Shown one piece after another: positions 32,077-38,282 of a stretch of 38,282 nucleotides of DNA. Origin of the DNA: Lachnospiraceae bacterium (GTDB taxonomy: Bacteria; Bacillota; Clostridia; Lachnospirales; Lachnospiraceae). The notes beneath the pieces are model-generated. The model saw only the letters and a program-made list of their open reading frames with translations, was not told the origin of the DNA and did no database searches. Each line of letters starts with the position of its first letter. Within the stretch, counting starts at the first letter, position 1. The position numbers and the translations under genes were made by a program. The stretch lies in contig VSND01000043.1 in the NCBI GenBank assembly GCA_009774145.1, positions 1 to 38,282 of the forward strand, read 5' to 3'.

Positions 32077-32200
32077 TGGCTTCCAGCATCTCTTCCGGCG
32101 TTTTTGCATCTGCGGGCTTTTTCACACGCAGGAAGAGAAGCCGGAAAAGCCTCAGATGTATTCGAATCCATATGGATATTTTCCTGATGTTTTTCTTCAT
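32051..32200 (-). CDS. 49-aa cationic small protein, uncharacterised
   Basis: A short gene on the minus strand encodes 49 residues. It starts MKKNIRKISIWIRIHLRLFR, with a strongly basic and amphipathic first half, and ends TPEEMLEAIKKKMDSD, an acidic/basic helix. GGGAG lies 10 bases before the ATG, and a good promoter (TTGATT-18-TAAAAT) sits 20 bases further upstream. The natural-looking C-terminal helix and codon use support real coding. It is divergent from an XRE regulator and shares an intergenic region with it. A membrane-active peptide or antitoxin partner are possibilities; no family was recognised. Confidence 0.65.
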   Translation of the reverse strand: MKKNIRKISIWIRIHLRLFRLLFLRVKKPADAKTPEEMLEAIKKKMDSD

Positions 32201-32221
32201 GTTCCGTGTTCTCCCATTTCT

Positions 32222-32251
32222 ATTTTACCTGATTGCGGAGTAAAAAATCAA
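32222..32251 (-). promoter_or_regulatory. Promoter of the 49-aa gene
   Basis: On the minus strand, TTGATT (32246-32251), an 18-base spacer and TAAAAT (32222-32227). It overlaps the operator-like inverted repeat at 32250-32281. Confidence 0.6.
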
Positions 32252-32281
32252 CTGATATTTTTATTTTTAATACTAACAGTT
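32250..32281. promoter_or_regulatory. Operator-like imperfect inverted repeat between small gene and XRE regulator
   Basis: AACTG...TATT and AATA...CAGTT face each other around an A+T-rich centre. The site touches the -35 box of the small gene and lies upstream of the XRE start, so the regulator could bind here. This is inference from position and symmetry. Confidence 0.35.
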
Positions 32282-32359
32282 TTTTATTCTTCCAATCCGG
32301 TGTATTTTTACATGTGGAAACCTTATCTTGCTATAATATCCCCGAAAAAGAGGTGTATT

Positions 32360-32734
32360 ATGGCAGATTATGAAATAAATCTTGGAAAAACATTGAAAGA
32401 ACTTCGAAATCATCAGGGGATCACGCAGAAAGAGCTTGGTAAACAGCTGGATCTGACCTCTCAGGCATATTCCCGCTATGAAACCGGCGATCGCCTTCCC
32501 GACCTGAAAATGGCCTGCCGTATTGCCAGATATTATCACATCACGCTGGATCAGCTGGTCTGCCGGGGCCTGCATCCCGATCCTTCCAGGATCGACCCGT
32601 TTGCCACGCTCCCGGAAGGATACCGGCAGCTTGTTGAAGATTATCACAGGCTGCCGGCCAGAAGTCAGGAACGGCTTCTGGAATATCTGGAGTTTCTGAA
32701 ATACAAAGAAAAGAAAAAAGAACTTTCCCGTTAG
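32360..32734 (+). CDS. XRE family HTH transcriptional regulator
   Basis: This 124-aa protein has an N-terminal Cro/C1-type HTH domain (residues about 7-61: 'LGKTLKELRNHQGITQKELG' then 'SQAYSRYETGDRLPDLKM'). A short charged C-terminal helical tail ends 'EYLEFLKYKEKKKE'. AGAGGTG precedes the ATG, and TATAAT is visible 30 bases upstream with a weak -35. The ORF is open further upstream, but this start has the binding site and the canonical HTH beginning. The 3' end overlaps the pyrC stop by 4 bases, convergent. It may control the divergent 49-aa gene. Confidence 0.88.
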   Translation: MADYEINLGKTLKELRNHQGITQKELGKQLDLTSQAYSRYETGDRLPDLKMACRIARYYHITLDQLVCRGLHPDPSRIDPFATLPEGYRQLVEDYHRLPARSQERLLEYLEFLKYKEKKKELSR

Positions 32735-33993
32735 GCTTCATATACCACCTTTCCGGCACAGATTGTATAACAGACTCTGCCGGGAAGTTCCCAGCCCAGA
32801 AACGGACTGTTCGAAGCCTTTGACGCAAACCGTTCCACCCGCCAGCGTTCTGTCTCAGAAAAAATGACCAGATCCGCCGGTGCGTCTTCGGTAATACTTC
32901 CGGGGATCATCCGGTAAAATTCAGCAGGATTTCTGCTCATCAGCCCCATAAGCTGAAGAAGCGTCAGATGTCCTGGTTCCACCAGCGACAAAAGCCCAAG
33001 TCCCAGAGAAGTCTCAAGCCCTGTGATACCGCTTGGAGCTTCCGCCAGCGGACGTGCTTTTTCTTCTGCACTGTGAGGAGCATGATCCGTCACAATCAGA
33101 TCAATCGTCCCATCCTGCAGTCCTTTGATGATCGCCTGCCGGTCTTCCTCTGTCCGGACCGGCGGATTCATACGGGCATTCGTCCCATACTCCAGCACCG
33201 CCCTGTCCGTCAGTGTAAAATGATGCGGAGTCGCTTCGGCATGGAGATCCGCTCCCATTGCCTTTGCCATACGCACCAGTTCCACGGAATTTCCGGAACT
33301 GATATGCTGAATGCACACACGGGCCCCGGTATGGAGCGCAAGCATGCAGTCCCTTGCCACCATCACATCTTCGGACGCCCGGGGAGCTCCGCCATACGAA
33401 AGCTTTTCTGACACTTCCCCCTGATGAACCCCCGGCGCTGCGATCAGAAGCGGGTCTTCTTCATGCAGGCTCAAAGGAAGCCCCAGTTCCTTCGCCTTCT
33501 CCATCGCTTCCAGCAAAAGACACTCGTCCATCAGAGGAATTCCATCATCGGTAAATCCCGGCGCACCGGCATCTGCCAGCGCTTCCATATCCGTCAGCTC
33601 CTTTCCCTTCAGTTCTCTGCTGACTGCTGCCGCCTGAAGGACATGGATCCCTGCTGCTTCTCCTTTTTTCTGCACATACTTAAGTGTCTCCACATTGTCT
33701 ACGGCGGGCTTTGTATTGGCCATACAGACCACCGTTGTAAAACCGCCCTTTGCCGCTGCGCGCGCGCCGGTCTCAATATCCTCCTTATAAGTAAATCCCG
33801 GATCGCGAAAATGCACATGCGCATCCATAAGCCCCGGCGCCACCACCAGCCCGGACGCGTCAATCACCCGTTTTGCAGGATCGGCAAGCCCCTCTCCAAC
33901 CTTTGCAATCCTGGCTCCGTCCAGCAGGACATCCATCACCTGGTCTGTCCCGGTTACCGGGTCCACTACTCTTCCATTTTTTATCAGTATCAT
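32731..33993 (-). CDS. pyrC: Dihydroorotase
   Basis: This 420-aa zinc amidohydrolase closes carbamoyl aspartate to dihydroorotate in de novo pyrimidine synthesis. Metal-site residues are His59 and His61 ('DAHVHFRDPG'), and 'VTDHAPHS' holds the catalytic Asp. 'CMANTKPAVDN' follows the first loop. The size and these motifs match the class I (PyrC, Bacillus-like) form. The ATG at 33993 is chosen because AAAGGAG lies 7 bases upstream; about 80 codons of open frame upstream are not typical. No other pyr genes are visible. A hairpin lies directly before the ribosome binding site. Confidence 0.94.
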   Translation of the reverse strand: MILIKNGRVVDPVTGTDQVMDVLLDGARIAKVGEGLADPAKRVIDASGLVVAPGLMDAHVHFRDPGFTYKEDIETGARAAAKGGFTTVVCMANTKPAVDNVETLKYVQKKGEAAGIHVLQAAAVSRELKGKELTDMEALADAGAPGFTDDGIPLMDECLLLEAMEKAKELGLPLSLHEEDPLLIAAPGVHQGEVSEKLSYGGAPRASEDVMVARDCMLALHTGARVCIQHISSGNSVELVRMAKAMGADLHAEATPHHFTLTDRAVLEYGTNARMNPPVRTEEDRQAIIKGLQDGTIDLIVTDHAPHSAEEKARPLAEAPSGITGLETSLGLGLLSLVEPGHLTLLQLMGLMSRNPAEFYRMIPGSITEDAPADLVIFSETERWRVERFASKASNSPFLGWELPGRVCYTICAGKVVYEA

Positions 33994-34008
33994 ATGATGC
34001 TCCTTTCC

Positions 34009-34033
34009 CCGGGCCGCAGATTCGGCAGCCCGG
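34009..34033 (-). promoter_or_regulatory. Hairpin in the pyrC leader, next to the ribosome binding site
   Basis: In minus-strand RNA, CCGGGCTGC pairs with GCGGCCCGG (9 bp, one G-U pair, 7-base loop), ending 3 bases before the GGGGAAAGGAG translation-initiation sequence. The wobble pair is only possible in the pyrC transcript. It may limit translation or form part of a nucleotide-responsive leader. Confidence 0.45.
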
Positions 34034-34048
34034 ATCTTCCATACTGTC

Positions 34049-34078
34049 ATTGTATATGCAGAAGGCCCCTCTGCGCAA
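34049..34078 (-). promoter_or_regulatory. Candidate pyrC promoter
   Basis: On the minus strand, TTGCGC (34073-34078), an 18-base spacer and TACAAT (34049-34054), giving a leader of about 50 bases that contains the hairpin at 34009-34033. Confidence 0.45.
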
Positions 34079-34129
34079 GCATTACTGTGCACCTGTGCGC
34101 AGTCCGGACCTGGCATCCTCTGTTCGTTC

Positions 34130-34158
34130 TGGCGAAAGACGCTGTTGTATGATATAAT
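34130..34158 (+). promoter_or_regulatory. Candidate promoter of the CapA-family gene
   Basis: A perfect TATAAT (34153-34158) follows a poor -35 (TGGCGA, 34130-34135) with 17-base spacing, 23 bases upstream of the ATG at 34181. Confidence 0.5.
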
Positions 34159-34180
34159 TTTCTGCAGGAGGAAAAGAAGT

Positions 34181-35434
34181 ATGAAGCATTTAGCAAAAGG
34201 GCTGTTTCTTGGATTTGGGATTGGGATATGCATACTCTGTGCATGTATCTTTTTTCTGACGGCAGAGCATCCGGATTCTCAAATAAACGGTTCCGGGACA
34301 CAGAACGCAGAACCGGAAGAACCATCAGCAGCAGAGACCACGGTTCCGGAAGAAGGGACGGATGTCTCATCGGATCTCTCCGCGGAAGAACAACCGGAAC
34401 AGACGCCGCCCGGTGATTCTTCTGCCGCAGAAGAAACGGTTCTGTCGGAAGAAGCACATGCCGAGGAGACCACCCCGGAAGAGACGGCAGAACTGCCGCA
34501 GGAAGCCGTACTGGCTTTTGCCGGAGATGTCATGTTCTCGGAACAGTACCTTGCAGCCTATGACAGAAACGGCATTCAGGCCCTGGCCAGCGAACAGATG
34601 CTCGCAGAGATGAGGGATGCCGATCTGTTCATGCTGAATGAAGAATTCCCGTTCAGTCTCCGGGGGGAGCCGATGGAGGACAAGCAGTATACTTTCCGCA
34701 CGGATCCCAAATATGTATCGATTCTTCAGGATCTGGGAACCGACCTGGTCACGGTCGCCAACAACCATGCACTGGATTTCGGACAGGATGCCTTCTGTGA
34801 TACGCTGGATACGCTGAAGCAGGCCGGGATCACCTGTGTCGGCGGCGGCTACCATATCGCCGAAGCATCCGCTCCCGCCGTCTGTACCGTAAACGGTCAG
34901 ACCTTTGCCATCTTTGCCGCCACCAGAGTCTCCCCGTCCTACGACTGGTATGCAACCGACAGCCAGCCGGGCATGTTCCAGACCTACGATCCGACAAAGC
35001 TGAATGCTGCCATCGCAGAAGCAGAAGAAACATACGACCACACGATTGTCTTCGTCCACTGGGGCATCGAGCATGTGGAATATCCCGAAGATTATCAGCG
35101 GGCGCTGGCAAAAGGGTATATCGATGCGGGAGCAGACCTGATCATCGGCTGTCATCCCCATATCCTGCAGGGTTTTGAGTACTACAGGGATGTCCCTGTC
35201 ATCTACAGTCTTGGAAATTATCTGTTCGGCAACCGGGACGGAAACACGCTCCTGTTAAAAGCCGTCTTCCATGCGGACGGCGCTCTGGACATCCGGTTTG
35301 TCCCATGCAAACGGCAAAACGGAATCCTTTCTGTCATAGAAGAGCCAGGCTCCCTGTATCAGCATTTGACGGAACTTTCCTTCCATGCAGAGGTCTCCGC
35401 AGAAGGTGTGCTGCGATCCAGCGTGACGGAATAA
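34181..35434 (+). CDS. CapA family protein (poly-gamma-glutamate synthesis-like), exported
   Basis: This 417-aa protein has an N-terminal signal/anchor helix (residues about 7-27), a Glu/Ser/Thr-rich acidic linker to about 105, and a metallophosphoesterase-like CapA domain. Conserved CapA blocks are present in order: 'AFAGDVMFSEQY', 'NEEFPFS', 'LVTVANNHALDFG', 'FVHWGIEHVEYP', 'LIIGCHPHILQG' and 'VIYSLGNYLFGN'. The paired His and Asp residues are candidate metal ligands. CapA (PgsA) proteins act in polyglutamate or capsule export, or as surface hydrolases; partner capB/capC genes are absent here. AGGAGG is 9 bases before the ATG at 34181; an earlier in-frame ATG at 34145 lies before the ribosome binding site. 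Confidence 0.9.
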   Translation: MKHLAKGLFLGFGIGICILCACIFFLTAEHPDSQINGSGTQNAEPEEPSAAETTVPEEGTDVSSDLSAEEQPEQTPPGDSSAAEETVLSEEAHAEETTPEETAELPQEAVLAFAGDVMFSEQYLAAYDRNGIQALASEQMLAEMRDADLFMLNEEFPFSLRGEPMEDKQYTFRTDPKYVSILQDLGTDLVTVANNHALDFGQDAFCDTLDTLKQAGITCVGGGYHIAEASAPAVCTVNGQTFAIFAATRVSPSYDWYATDSQPGMFQTYDPTKLNAAIAEAEETYDHTIVFVHWGIEHVEYPEDYQRALAKGYIDAGADLIIGCHPHILQGFEYYRDVPVIYSLGNYLFGNRDGNTLLLKAVFHADGALDIRFVPCKRQNGILSVIEEPGSLYQHLTELSFHAEVSAEGVLRSSVTE

Positions 35435-35677
35435 CCCCGTACCCCCGGACGGCCTTCCAGGGCTCCTGCCCTTCTGCGGGCGGCTGTACCGCTCCCCCGG
35501 AATTTCTCAGGGATGCAGGATCCGCATGGTACATAAACGAATTATCCACAATACAAGAGTATTCAATATGCACGGCGGTGCTGTCAATTCCAGATGAACT
35601 CCAATAACCGGGAGCGGCGGTGCCCGGCGGATATGCCGTAGTATTCACATAAAAAATACACTGCTTTTAAAAGATAT
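35435..35677. other. Intergenic stretch after the CapA-family gene
   Basis: No gene was found. A short AGGGC/GCCCT hairpin (35459-35472) and a distant ACCGCTCCC/GGGAGCGG pairing are present. The stretch may hold a weak terminator or an untranslated RNA. Nothing else is supported. Confidence 0.4.
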
Positions 35678-35703
35678 AAGACCTCGGAATATTCCGGGGT
35701 CTT
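35678..35703 (+). terminator. Hairpin next to the CRISPR array
   Basis: AAGACCTCGG pairs with CCGGGGTCTT (one G-U pair) around AATATT, and ATTGTTG follows. It lies just past the leader-distal end of the array and could terminate either the CRISPR transcript or the CapA-family transcript. Confidence 0.5.
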
Positions 35704-35714
35704 ATTGTTGTACC

Positions 35715-36046
35715 GTATTTTCTGACTGTGATGCACTTATCTCATTTCTACAGGGAAAGAGAGGTACACAAAATGAAAATCTACAAGGTGTCAATGCCCT
35801 TGGTCGGGCTTATCCCATTTCTACTAATGGCAAGAAGGAGACCTCATAATGGAACAAGGGTGTGTCAATGCCCTTGGTCGGGCTTATCCCATTTCTACAG
35901 AATGAACAATATTAATATTATTATGGAAACTGTTGGTGTCAATGCCCTTGGTCGGGCTTATCCCATTTCTACACTACCAGCGCTCAGGGAAATGTGTGGC
36001 TGAATAATTGTGTCAATGCCCTTAATCGGGCTTATCCCATTTCTAC
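35715..36046 (-). CRISPR. CRISPR array: four 37-nt repeats plus one degenerate, four spacers
   Basis: Full repeats lie at 35788-35824, 35862-35898, 35936-35972 and 36010-36046. The last differs in two central bases (AT for GG on the plus strand). A degenerate repeat at 35715-35751 keeps 15 of its final 16 plus-strand bases. Spacers are 36, 37, 37 and 37 nt. On the minus strand each repeat begins GTAGAAATGG and ends GGGCATTGACAC, so the crRNA handle would be AUUGACAC, near the common AUUGAAAC. The 3' half of the terminal repeat is the degenerate part in that orientation, as expected for a leader-distal end. The leader would therefore be at 36047 onward. No cas genes are in the window. Repeat length and handle suggest a type III or type I system. 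Confidence 0.93.
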
Positions 36047-36103
36047 GGTATCCCTTCCAAAACCCTTTAAAATCAATGGTTTCCGGGCCCGTTTTCAGGG
36101 GGT

Positions 36104-36127
36104 AATTGTCAGAAAATTCTGACAATT
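36104..36127. promoter_or_regulatory. CodY-box-like perfect palindrome
   Basis: AATTGTCAGAA and TTCTGACAATT flank two A bases. The 15-base segment 36104-36118 (AATTGTCAGAAAATT) matches the CodY consensus AATTTTCwGAAAATT at 14 of 15 positions. It lies about 60 bases upstream of the first repeat, on the presumed leader side. Confidence 0.55.
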
Positions 36128-36218
36128 CGGCTTTTTCGAACAAAAACGTGCATGTTTACAATTTGTTCATATTTATGCCAGTTTTTATTTTACAACACAT
36201 CCGGCAAAAACGCAAGCA

Positions 36219-36237
36219 AAATTTCAGAATGTTCTGA
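36219..36237. promoter_or_regulatory. Second, weaker CodY-box-like site
   Basis: AAATTTCAGAATGTT (36219-36233) matches the CodY consensus at 12 of 15 positions and shares the TCAGAA-NN-TTCTGA core with the palindrome 100 bases away. Confidence 0.4.
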
Positions 36238-36302
36238 CAGACGGTTACCATTTACTCATGTGAGATAACGAAGTAAAAGAAGTGTAAAAAATTTTGCCGT
36301 TC

Positions 36303-36327
36303 CCTGTCCGGCTGACTGCCGGACAGG
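36303..36327 (-). terminator. Hairpin after the ABC permease gene, possible terminator
   Basis: CCTGTCCGGC and GCCGGACAGG form a perfect 10-bp stem with loop TGACT. On the minus strand a T6 run follows about 10 bases later (AAAATTTTTTACAC), 70 bases after the permease stop. The T-run is further from the stem than in typical terminators. Confidence 0.5.
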
Positions 36328-36395
36328 TCAAGCTTCAGGTACCCTTGTATGCTTCTGTGCAAGACGTACCCCCTCTTCCACATAATAACATTTCA

Positions 36396-37040
36396 TCAGT
36401 ATTCTTTTTTGTGATAAATACCCACAGTCAACGGATAGGATAAAGCAAACACGAGCAAAGAACTTAAAAGCAAAACAGCCGCACTTAATAGAATTGCAGT
36501 CACGCCGGGGACTAAATAAAGGTTGAGCACACTAATAATTCCTAATACAACACCAATTCCACAAAGTAAGCTGATTACTAAAAATACATCGCTTCTTTCT
36601 TCGCCTCCCAGATAAAGCAGGGGAAAGAAAAATGCTCCTGTAAAAATGCTTACACTAATTCCCAACGCAAATATGGAAACTGCGTCAATGCGATTGTCAT
36701 AAGGACAGCCATGCAATGCCCATGATAAACTTATAACGATTCCTGCATACAGTGTTCCGACAAGCAGCCATATCAGCTGACTGATAAAATAACTTTTCAC
36801 AATAGCAGCTCTCTTTACAGGCAAAGTCAATTTGTATTTTCCCCATTTTGAAATGAACTCTTTCTTTATGCTTGTAACTGCATTTACAGAAAAGCCAACC
36901 ATGCTTAACAGAACGTAACCAATAAGAAGCGGCTGGCTGATAACTGCAACAACAAAAATCCCCAGTATAAGCATAAAAGTCGAAAAAACTTTTGCATTTG
37001 AATAAACCGTTAAAAAATTATTTTTAAGCAGCCCTTTCAT
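36396..37040 (-). CDS. ABC-2 type transporter permease subunit
   Basis: This 214-aa membrane protein has six predicted helices (about residues 20-38, 40-58, 90-112, 125-145, 155-175 and 180-205). It resembles the short ABC-2 permeases that pair with YtrB/EcsA-like ATPases, with a charged N terminus 'MKGLLKNN' and 'KYKLTLPVKRAAIVKSYFISQL' as a cytoplasmic coupling segment. It overlaps the ATPase stop by 4 bases. Together with the ATPase and GntR regulator it forms the usual inducible envelope-stress or peptide exporter. The gene is visibly richer in A+T than the window's core genes. Confidence 0.86.
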   Translation of the reverse strand: MKGLLKNNFLTVYSNAKVFSTFMLILGIFVVAVISQPLLIGYVLLSMVGFSVNAVTSIKKEFISKWGKYKLTLPVKRAAIVKSYFISQLIWLLVGTLYAGIVISLSWALHGCPYDNRIDAVSIFALGISVSIFTGAFFFPLLYLGGEERSDVFLVISLLCGIGVVLGIISVLNLYLVPGVTAILLSAAVLLLSSLLVFALSYPLTVGIYHKKEY

Positions 37041-37903
37041 ACTCGCTCCCCCTTTACCAGCAGCAACATGATTTCATCAACTGAAACATGGTCTACCACA
37101 GCGCCTTTATATTTTCGCTGTGCTTCTTTTCCATTTGCAACTAAAACATCAATCTGAAAATCCCGTTTTCGGTAAGCAATCATATCGCCGGGGTCTAATG
37201 CAAGGAACTGGCTTTCCCTGCAGCGCATCACCGCATAATTATATACCAGATCATTTTTTGATGCGGTCATAATTAATTTTCCGTTATGAATGAATGTGAT
37301 ATAATCTGCAATCTTTTCCAAATCGCTTGTGATATGAGAAGATAAAAGGATAGAATGGCTTTCTTCCTGCACAAATTCAAGAAAAACGTCCAGCATTTCG
37401 TCACGCATAATGGGGTCTAAACCACTGGTTGCTTCGTCCAAAATCAATAATTGCGGGTGGTGCGACAAGGCAACTGCAATAGCCAGCTTCATTGTCATTC
37501 CTCTGGAATAATGTTTGATTTTCTGTTTAACAGGCAAATGAAAATCCTCCAAATATTTTTGAAACAGGGCATGATCCCATTGTGTATAAATTCCCTCCAT
37601 GACTTGAGATAATTGTTTCGCTGTCCAAAAACCCGGAAAATTATCTCCGTCATAAACCACACCAATTTTTTCCCGAATGTCTGTGTCAATATCCCGCATT
37701 TCTTTTCCAAACAGCTTTACCATGCCGCTGTCTTTTCTGACAGTATTTAAAATACAGCCAATGGTGGTAGTTTTACCTGCGCCGTTTTCACCAACAAAGC
37801 CCAGAATAGCCCCATACGGCAATGAGAAAGAGAGTTTATCCAATATAAAATTTGACTTCGGAAAAGACTTACAGAGCTTCTGCAATTCTAAAATGTTTTC
37901 CAT
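37037..37903 (-). CDS. ABC transporter ATP-binding protein
   Basis: This 288-aa cytoplasmic ATPase subunit has Walker A GENGAGKTT (38-46), signature YSRGM (132-136, a non-LSGGQ form common in YtrB/BceA-like groups), and Walker B LLILDE (152-157), followed by 'ATSGLD' and an H-loop in 'ILLSSHITSDLE'. The C-terminal ~70 residues are variable. It sits between the GntR-type regulator and the permease, with a 1-base gap and a 4-base overlap respectively, as one operon. Cassettes of this layout usually answer cell-wall-active compounds; the substrate here is unknown. Confidence 0.92.
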   Translation of the reverse strand: MENILELQKLCKSFPKSNFILDKLSFSLPYGAILGFVGENGAGKTTTIGCILNTVRKDSGMVKLFGKEMRDIDTDIREKIGVVYDGDNFPGFWTAKQLSQVMEGIYTQWDHALFQKYLEDFHLPVKQKIKHYSRGMTMKLAIAVALSHHPQLLILDEATSGLDPIMRDEMLDVFLEFVQEESHSILLSSHITSDLEKIADYITFIHNGKLIMTASKNDLVYNYAVMRCRESQFLALDPGDMIAYRKRDFQIDVLVANGKEAQRKYKGAVVDHVSVDEIMLLLVKGERV

Positions 37904-37904
37904 G

Positions 37905-38282
37905 TTATTCGTCCTCCTGATAAAATAAAGTTAATAATTCCGTCAGCTTTTCAAGAGAAATATTGCTCATTCTCCCTATTTCAGCGGCTGCCTGTAAATG
38001 TTCTTCGGCTATACGCTGTTGTTCCTCCTGATAAAATTCTTTGTTCTGCGCCGACACAAAGCTTCCTCTGCCAACCGTAGTTTCGATAAATCCGTCCCTT
38101 TGTAAATCCTCATAGGCTTTTTGGACTGTAATAACGCTTACATGGATTGATTTTGCCAAAGCCCGCATGGAAGGGATTGCGTCGCCTGCCTGTAATTCTC
38201 CGCTCATTATCATTGCCTTGATTTGTGATGTGATCTGTTCATAAATCGGTTTATTGGCATTGTTACTGATAATGATTTCCAC
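37905..38282 (-). CDS. GntR family regulator, YtrA-like, at window edge
   Basis: This 125-aa protein has an N-terminal winged-helix DNA-binding domain (residues about 10-75: 'PIYEQITSQIKAMIMSGEL', then 'SMRALAKSIHVSVITVQKAYEDL' split by the turn). A short helical C terminus of about 40 residues follows, as in YtrA regulators that lack an effector domain. The reading frame runs to the window end with GTG as first codon. The text 'MEIIISNN' matches the usual start of the family, so the gene is probably complete, but the ribosome binding site lies outside. It should repress the downstream ABC genes. Confidence 0.88.
   Translation of the reverse strand: MEIIISNNANKPIYEQITSQIKAMIMSGELQAGDAIPSMRALAKSIHVSVITVQKAYEDLQRDGFIETTVGRGSFVSAQNKEFYQEEQQRIAEEHLQAAAEIGRMSNISLEKLTELLTLFYQEDE

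Larger units (their letters stand above)
36047..36395. other. A+T-rich leader-like intergenic region with CodY-box-like palindromes
   Basis: This ~350-base stretch lies on the presumed leader side of the array and before the ABC permease stop. It is rich in A and T runs, with no credible gene. Two palindromes and a hairpin are listed separately. A minus-strand CRISPR promoter is expected here, but no strong -35/-10 pair was identified. Confidence 0.5.

Noticed and set aside
35728..36003. Open frame running through the CRISPR repeats
   Set aside because: It is created by the repeat itself (the recurring SHFYR-type residues), so it is not a protein gene.
35715..36046. Likeness to Cas12a repeats because of the ATTTCTAC end
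   Set aside because: Cas12a repeats carry an AATTTCTACT...GTAGAT hairpin at the 3' end. Here ATTTCTAC stands alone at the plus-strand end and there is no GTAGAT arm. The minus-strand ATTGACAC end fits type I/III better.
36127..36160. LexA-type box near CGAAC in the leader region
   Set aside because: Only one half-site (CGAAC) matches, and the second half is ACGTG rather than GTTCG.

Overview
The window looks like the chromosome of a spore-forming Clostridia bacterium, most likely a Lachnospiraceae member. The evidence is an alpha/beta small acid-soluble spore protein behind a SigG-type promoter, the conserved order tig-clpP-clpX-lon-engB, the DUF1385-prmC-prfA and rho-rpmE neighbourhoods, DUF4364 and DUF4860-type proteins, strong AGGAGG ribosome binding sites and many intrinsic terminators. 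No rRNA, tRNA, IS element or prophage was seen. Species cannot be named from this sequence alone.

Layout, left to right. (1) 1-3662: minus-strand genes for a DUF3298-type envelope protein, a two-gene short-chain chromate-transporter pair and a YqeG-family HAD phosphatase. (2) 3663-9856: a lipoprotein gene (minus) divergent from a plus-strand operon. The operon starts with a transglutaminase-like lipoprotein, continues with a PilC/GspF platform protein and four small prepilin-like membrane proteins, and ends with a PilT ATPase and a long terminator. It is a compact type IV pilus-like machine with no extension ATPase or prepilin peptidase in the window. (3) 9857-21044: minus-strand housekeeping genes rpiB, a diacylglycerol-kinase-family lipid kinase, a small-multidrug-export-family protein, hisC, a DUF2156 protein, a sugar nucleotidyltransferase, glmM, prfA, prmC, DUF1385, rpmE and rho. 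(4) 21045-22963: a large imperfect inverted repeat, then a radical SAM gene that appears leaderless and a DUF4364 regulator. (5) 22967-30464: an AI-2E-family permease, engB, lon, clpX, clpP and tig, forming a protein quality-control block. (6) 30551-35434: SASP, a DJ-1 family protein, a CYTH protein, a 49-aa cationic small protein divergent from an XRE regulator, pyrC, and a CapA-family protein. (7) 35435-38282: a short CRISPR array without cas genes, an A+T-rich leader-like stretch with two CodY-box-like palindromes, and an A+T-richer GntR/ABC-ATPase/permease cassette that looks acquired.

The points most worth a second look are these. The CRISPR array has 37-nt repeats, a deduced AUUGACAC crRNA handle, and at least two spacers that contain a Shine-Dalgarno plus ATG. 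The pilus-like operon has PilT as its only ATPase. The unlisted 49-aa gene has its own promoter and a possible operator shared with the XRE regulator. A ~190-nt inverted repeat lies between rho and the radical SAM gene. The rpmE leader can form mutually exclusive stems.
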